Shown: one piece after another, positions 35,076-36,216 of the stretch | How the letters are laid out: each line of letters starts with the position of its first letter | Position numbering within the stretch: the first letter of the stretch is position 1 | Assembly: GCA_016213245.1 (NCBI GenBank) | Contig: JACRBC010000094.1 | Location: 1 to 36,216 of the forward strand | Direction of reading: 5' to 3' | Origin: Candidatus Solibacter usitatus | Lineage (GTDB): Bacteria; Acidobacteriota; Terriglobia; Bryobacterales; Bryobacteraceae | DNA length: 36,216 nucleotides | Notes under the pieces: model-generated | Seen by the model: only the letters and a program-made list of their open reading frames with translations | What the model was told of the DNA's origin: nothing | The model's database searches: none | Program-made: the position numbers and the translations under genes

Positions 35076-36059
35076 CTACCTTCCTTTCCAGACGTGCAGC
35101 GGGTCCGGTTTGGCCGCTGTTTCGATCACCAGCACAGGCTCCAGCTCAGGCAGCGAGTACTTCAGAATCCGGTTCTCCCCCTGAGCGGAGACGTAGAAGA
35201 ACGCCCCGCCAGCGTCGATAGTCATTCCTTCCACTCTCTGCCCCGCAGCCACCCGCTTCACTTCGAGCATCGCCGAGGGGTCCAGCACGGCGACCTCCGC
35301 TGAGGAGATCAGGCTGACGTACATGCGCTTGCCGTCCGGGGCTCGGATGATGCGCGCCGGGCCGCCCGGCACGCCGATGCGCCGCCTGACCGTGTTGGCC
35401 ACCGCGTCGACCAGCACCACTGTATTGCCGCTCTGCGTGGTGACGAACAGGCGTTTCTCGTCTTCTGTCAGCGCCAACCCCATGGGAACGCCGCCGGTCT
35501 CCAGCGTGTGGGTCTGGCGCCGGTAGCGCAGATCGATCACGCTGACCGTACCTGAGCCCGCATCGGCCGTCCACGCCTTCCGCTCGTCCGTGGACACCAG
35601 GACCATGTGGGGTAGCTTACCGTTCAGAGGGATGGCGTAGGCGACCTTGCGCTTGCCGCCGTCGACGACCAGCAGCGCCGCCGGGAAGTCCGTGGTTACG
35701 TAGAACCTGCCGGACTCGCCGCATTCGATCCCGTGCGGTCGGTGGTATTGGCCGAGGTCGATCTCCGCCACTGCCTTGCGGGCCGAGAGGTCCACCACCG
35801 TGATGGAGTTGCCGCCTGGCTCCGAGGTGTTCCAGGTGTCCACGCCGTAGTTGGTGACGTAGGCCAGCTTCCCGTCGGAAGAGAGGGCGAACTCGTGCGG
35901 TTTCTTCCCGACGGAGATCTTTGTCTCCAGCCTGCCCGAGGAGGCATCGTAGATGCCGAGGGAATCGTCGCCTTTGTGGACGACCAGCAACCGGTCGCCG
36001 CCGGCGGCCCACCCGGCCGCCATCACGATCAACATCCACATGCGCGTTGTCATCAACAT
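35076..36059 (-). CDS. secreted YVTN-type beta-propeller protein
   Basis: The protein has 327 aa. The signal is MLMTTRMWMLIVMAAGWAAGG, with ATGs at 36059 and 36053 both possible; no clear Shine-Dalgarno. Seven-bladed propeller repeats are visible: LLVVHKGDDSLGIYDASSGR, GKKPHEFALSSDGKLAYVTN (the YVTN signature), NSITVVDLSARKAVAEIDLG, GTVSVIDLRYRRQTHTLETG, KRLFVTTQSGNTVVLVDAVA and KRMYVSLISSAEVAVLDPSA. These surface or periplasmic repeats mediate binding; ligand unknown. It is followed in operon by the LolA-like gene. The frame is open to 36185, but the added residues have no signal. Confidence 0.88.
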   Translation of the reverse strand: MLMTTRMWMLIVMAAGWAAGGDRLLVVHKGDDSLGIYDASSGRLETKISVGKKPHEFALSSDGKLAYVTNYGVDTWNTSEPGGNSITVVDLSARKAVAEIDLGQYHRPHGIECGESGRFYVTTDFPAALLVVDGGKRKVAYAIPLNGKLPHMVLVSTDERKAWTADAGSGTVSVIDLRYRRQTHTLETGGVPMGLALTEDEKRLFVTTQSGNTVVLVDAVANTVRRRIGVPGGPARIIRAPDGKRMYVSLISSAEVAVLDPSAMLEVKRVAAGQRVEGMTIDAGGAFFYVSAQGENRILKYSLPELEPVLVIETAAKPDPLHVWKGR

Positions 36060-36081
36060 GACCAACTTGACCCGGGGGTGC

Positions 36082-36216
36082 TTAACCGGATTGGGGATCT
36101 CGGCCTGGCACCATGTTGTAGGCCTGCGCCGGTGGCAGACTGTGGCGAATGGTGCTTTCCAGGCCGACCAGGGCGGGATGAGCACGCCGGGGCAGATTCT
36201 TCCGGAATCGGGCCGA
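36082..36216 (-). CDS. C-terminal end of an unknown gene, cut by the window edge
   Basis: A minus-strand frame runs from the edge to a TAA at 36082 and gives 44 residues ending ARFRKNLPRRAHPALVG... LESTIRHSLPPAQAYNMVPG, RDPQSG. Codon choice is coding-like, and the stop is 22 bp before the YVTN start, consistent with an upstream operon member. The family is not recognised. Confidence 0.4.
   Translation of the reverse strand, partial: SARFRKNLPRRAHPALVGLESTIRHSLPPAQAYNMVPGRDPQSG

Overview
The window is GC-rich (by eye about two thirds G+C) and reads as part of a chromosome of an Acidobacteriota member, most like the Solibacter/Bryobacter group. The pointers are a VWFA-related protein of the acidobacterial type, a 1.2 kb-residue-class Oar-like TonB-dependent receptor with an N-terminal carboxypeptidase-regulatory domain, a secreted protein built of BACON and Ig-like repeats, an RHS-type protein, and a YVTN beta-propeller. 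This assignment is an inference from gene content. No rRNA, tRNA, CRISPR array, transposase or phage gene was seen.

Layout. (1) 1-6380, minus strand: a run of secreted proteins read right to left, namely a carboxypeptidase-regulatory-like protein, a large BACON/Ig-repeat protein, a small secreted beta-sandwich-like protein, and an RHS protein cut by the left edge. A good sigma70-like promoter lies at 6459-6487, and a 24-bp perfect palindrome sits in front of the large protein. (2) 6381-7374: a decaying gene remnant, an AT-rich promoter/operator candidate and a cluster of palindromic repeats. (3) 7375-11254, plus strand: a two-subunit B12-dependent acyl-CoA mutase whose substrate residues match isobutyryl-CoA mutase rather than methylmalonyl-CoA mutase, then a NYN-LOTUS putative RNase and a RidA protein. 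(4) 11265-14525: a VWFA-related protein, an RluD-like pseudouridine synthase and a divergent membrane glycosyltransferase. (5) 14617-23090: a carbohydrate-use block with the TonB receptor, a GH2 enzyme, a convergent GH127 enzyme and a frameshifted, truncated second TonB receptor. The whole block has a G-rich plus strand whichever way its genes point, while both flanks are C-rich. (6) 23625-30780, plus strand, tightly packed: two tandem TolC-like proteins, a CBM9-like protein and two tandem phosphohexomutases. (7) 30815-36216: an FtsB-like protein, CutA, a URO-D superfamily protein, an MFS transporter, a small membrane protein, an outer-membrane lipoprotein-sorting-like protein, a YVTN propeller and the C-terminal end of a gene cut by the right edge.

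No gene set here is clearly a new defence or mobile system. The points most worth a second look are the misannotation-prone acyl-CoA mutase, the skew-inverted glycoside block ending in a broken receptor, the TolC pair coupled to two unlike phosphohexomutases, and the REPIN-like palindrome that decides the start of the BACON protein.
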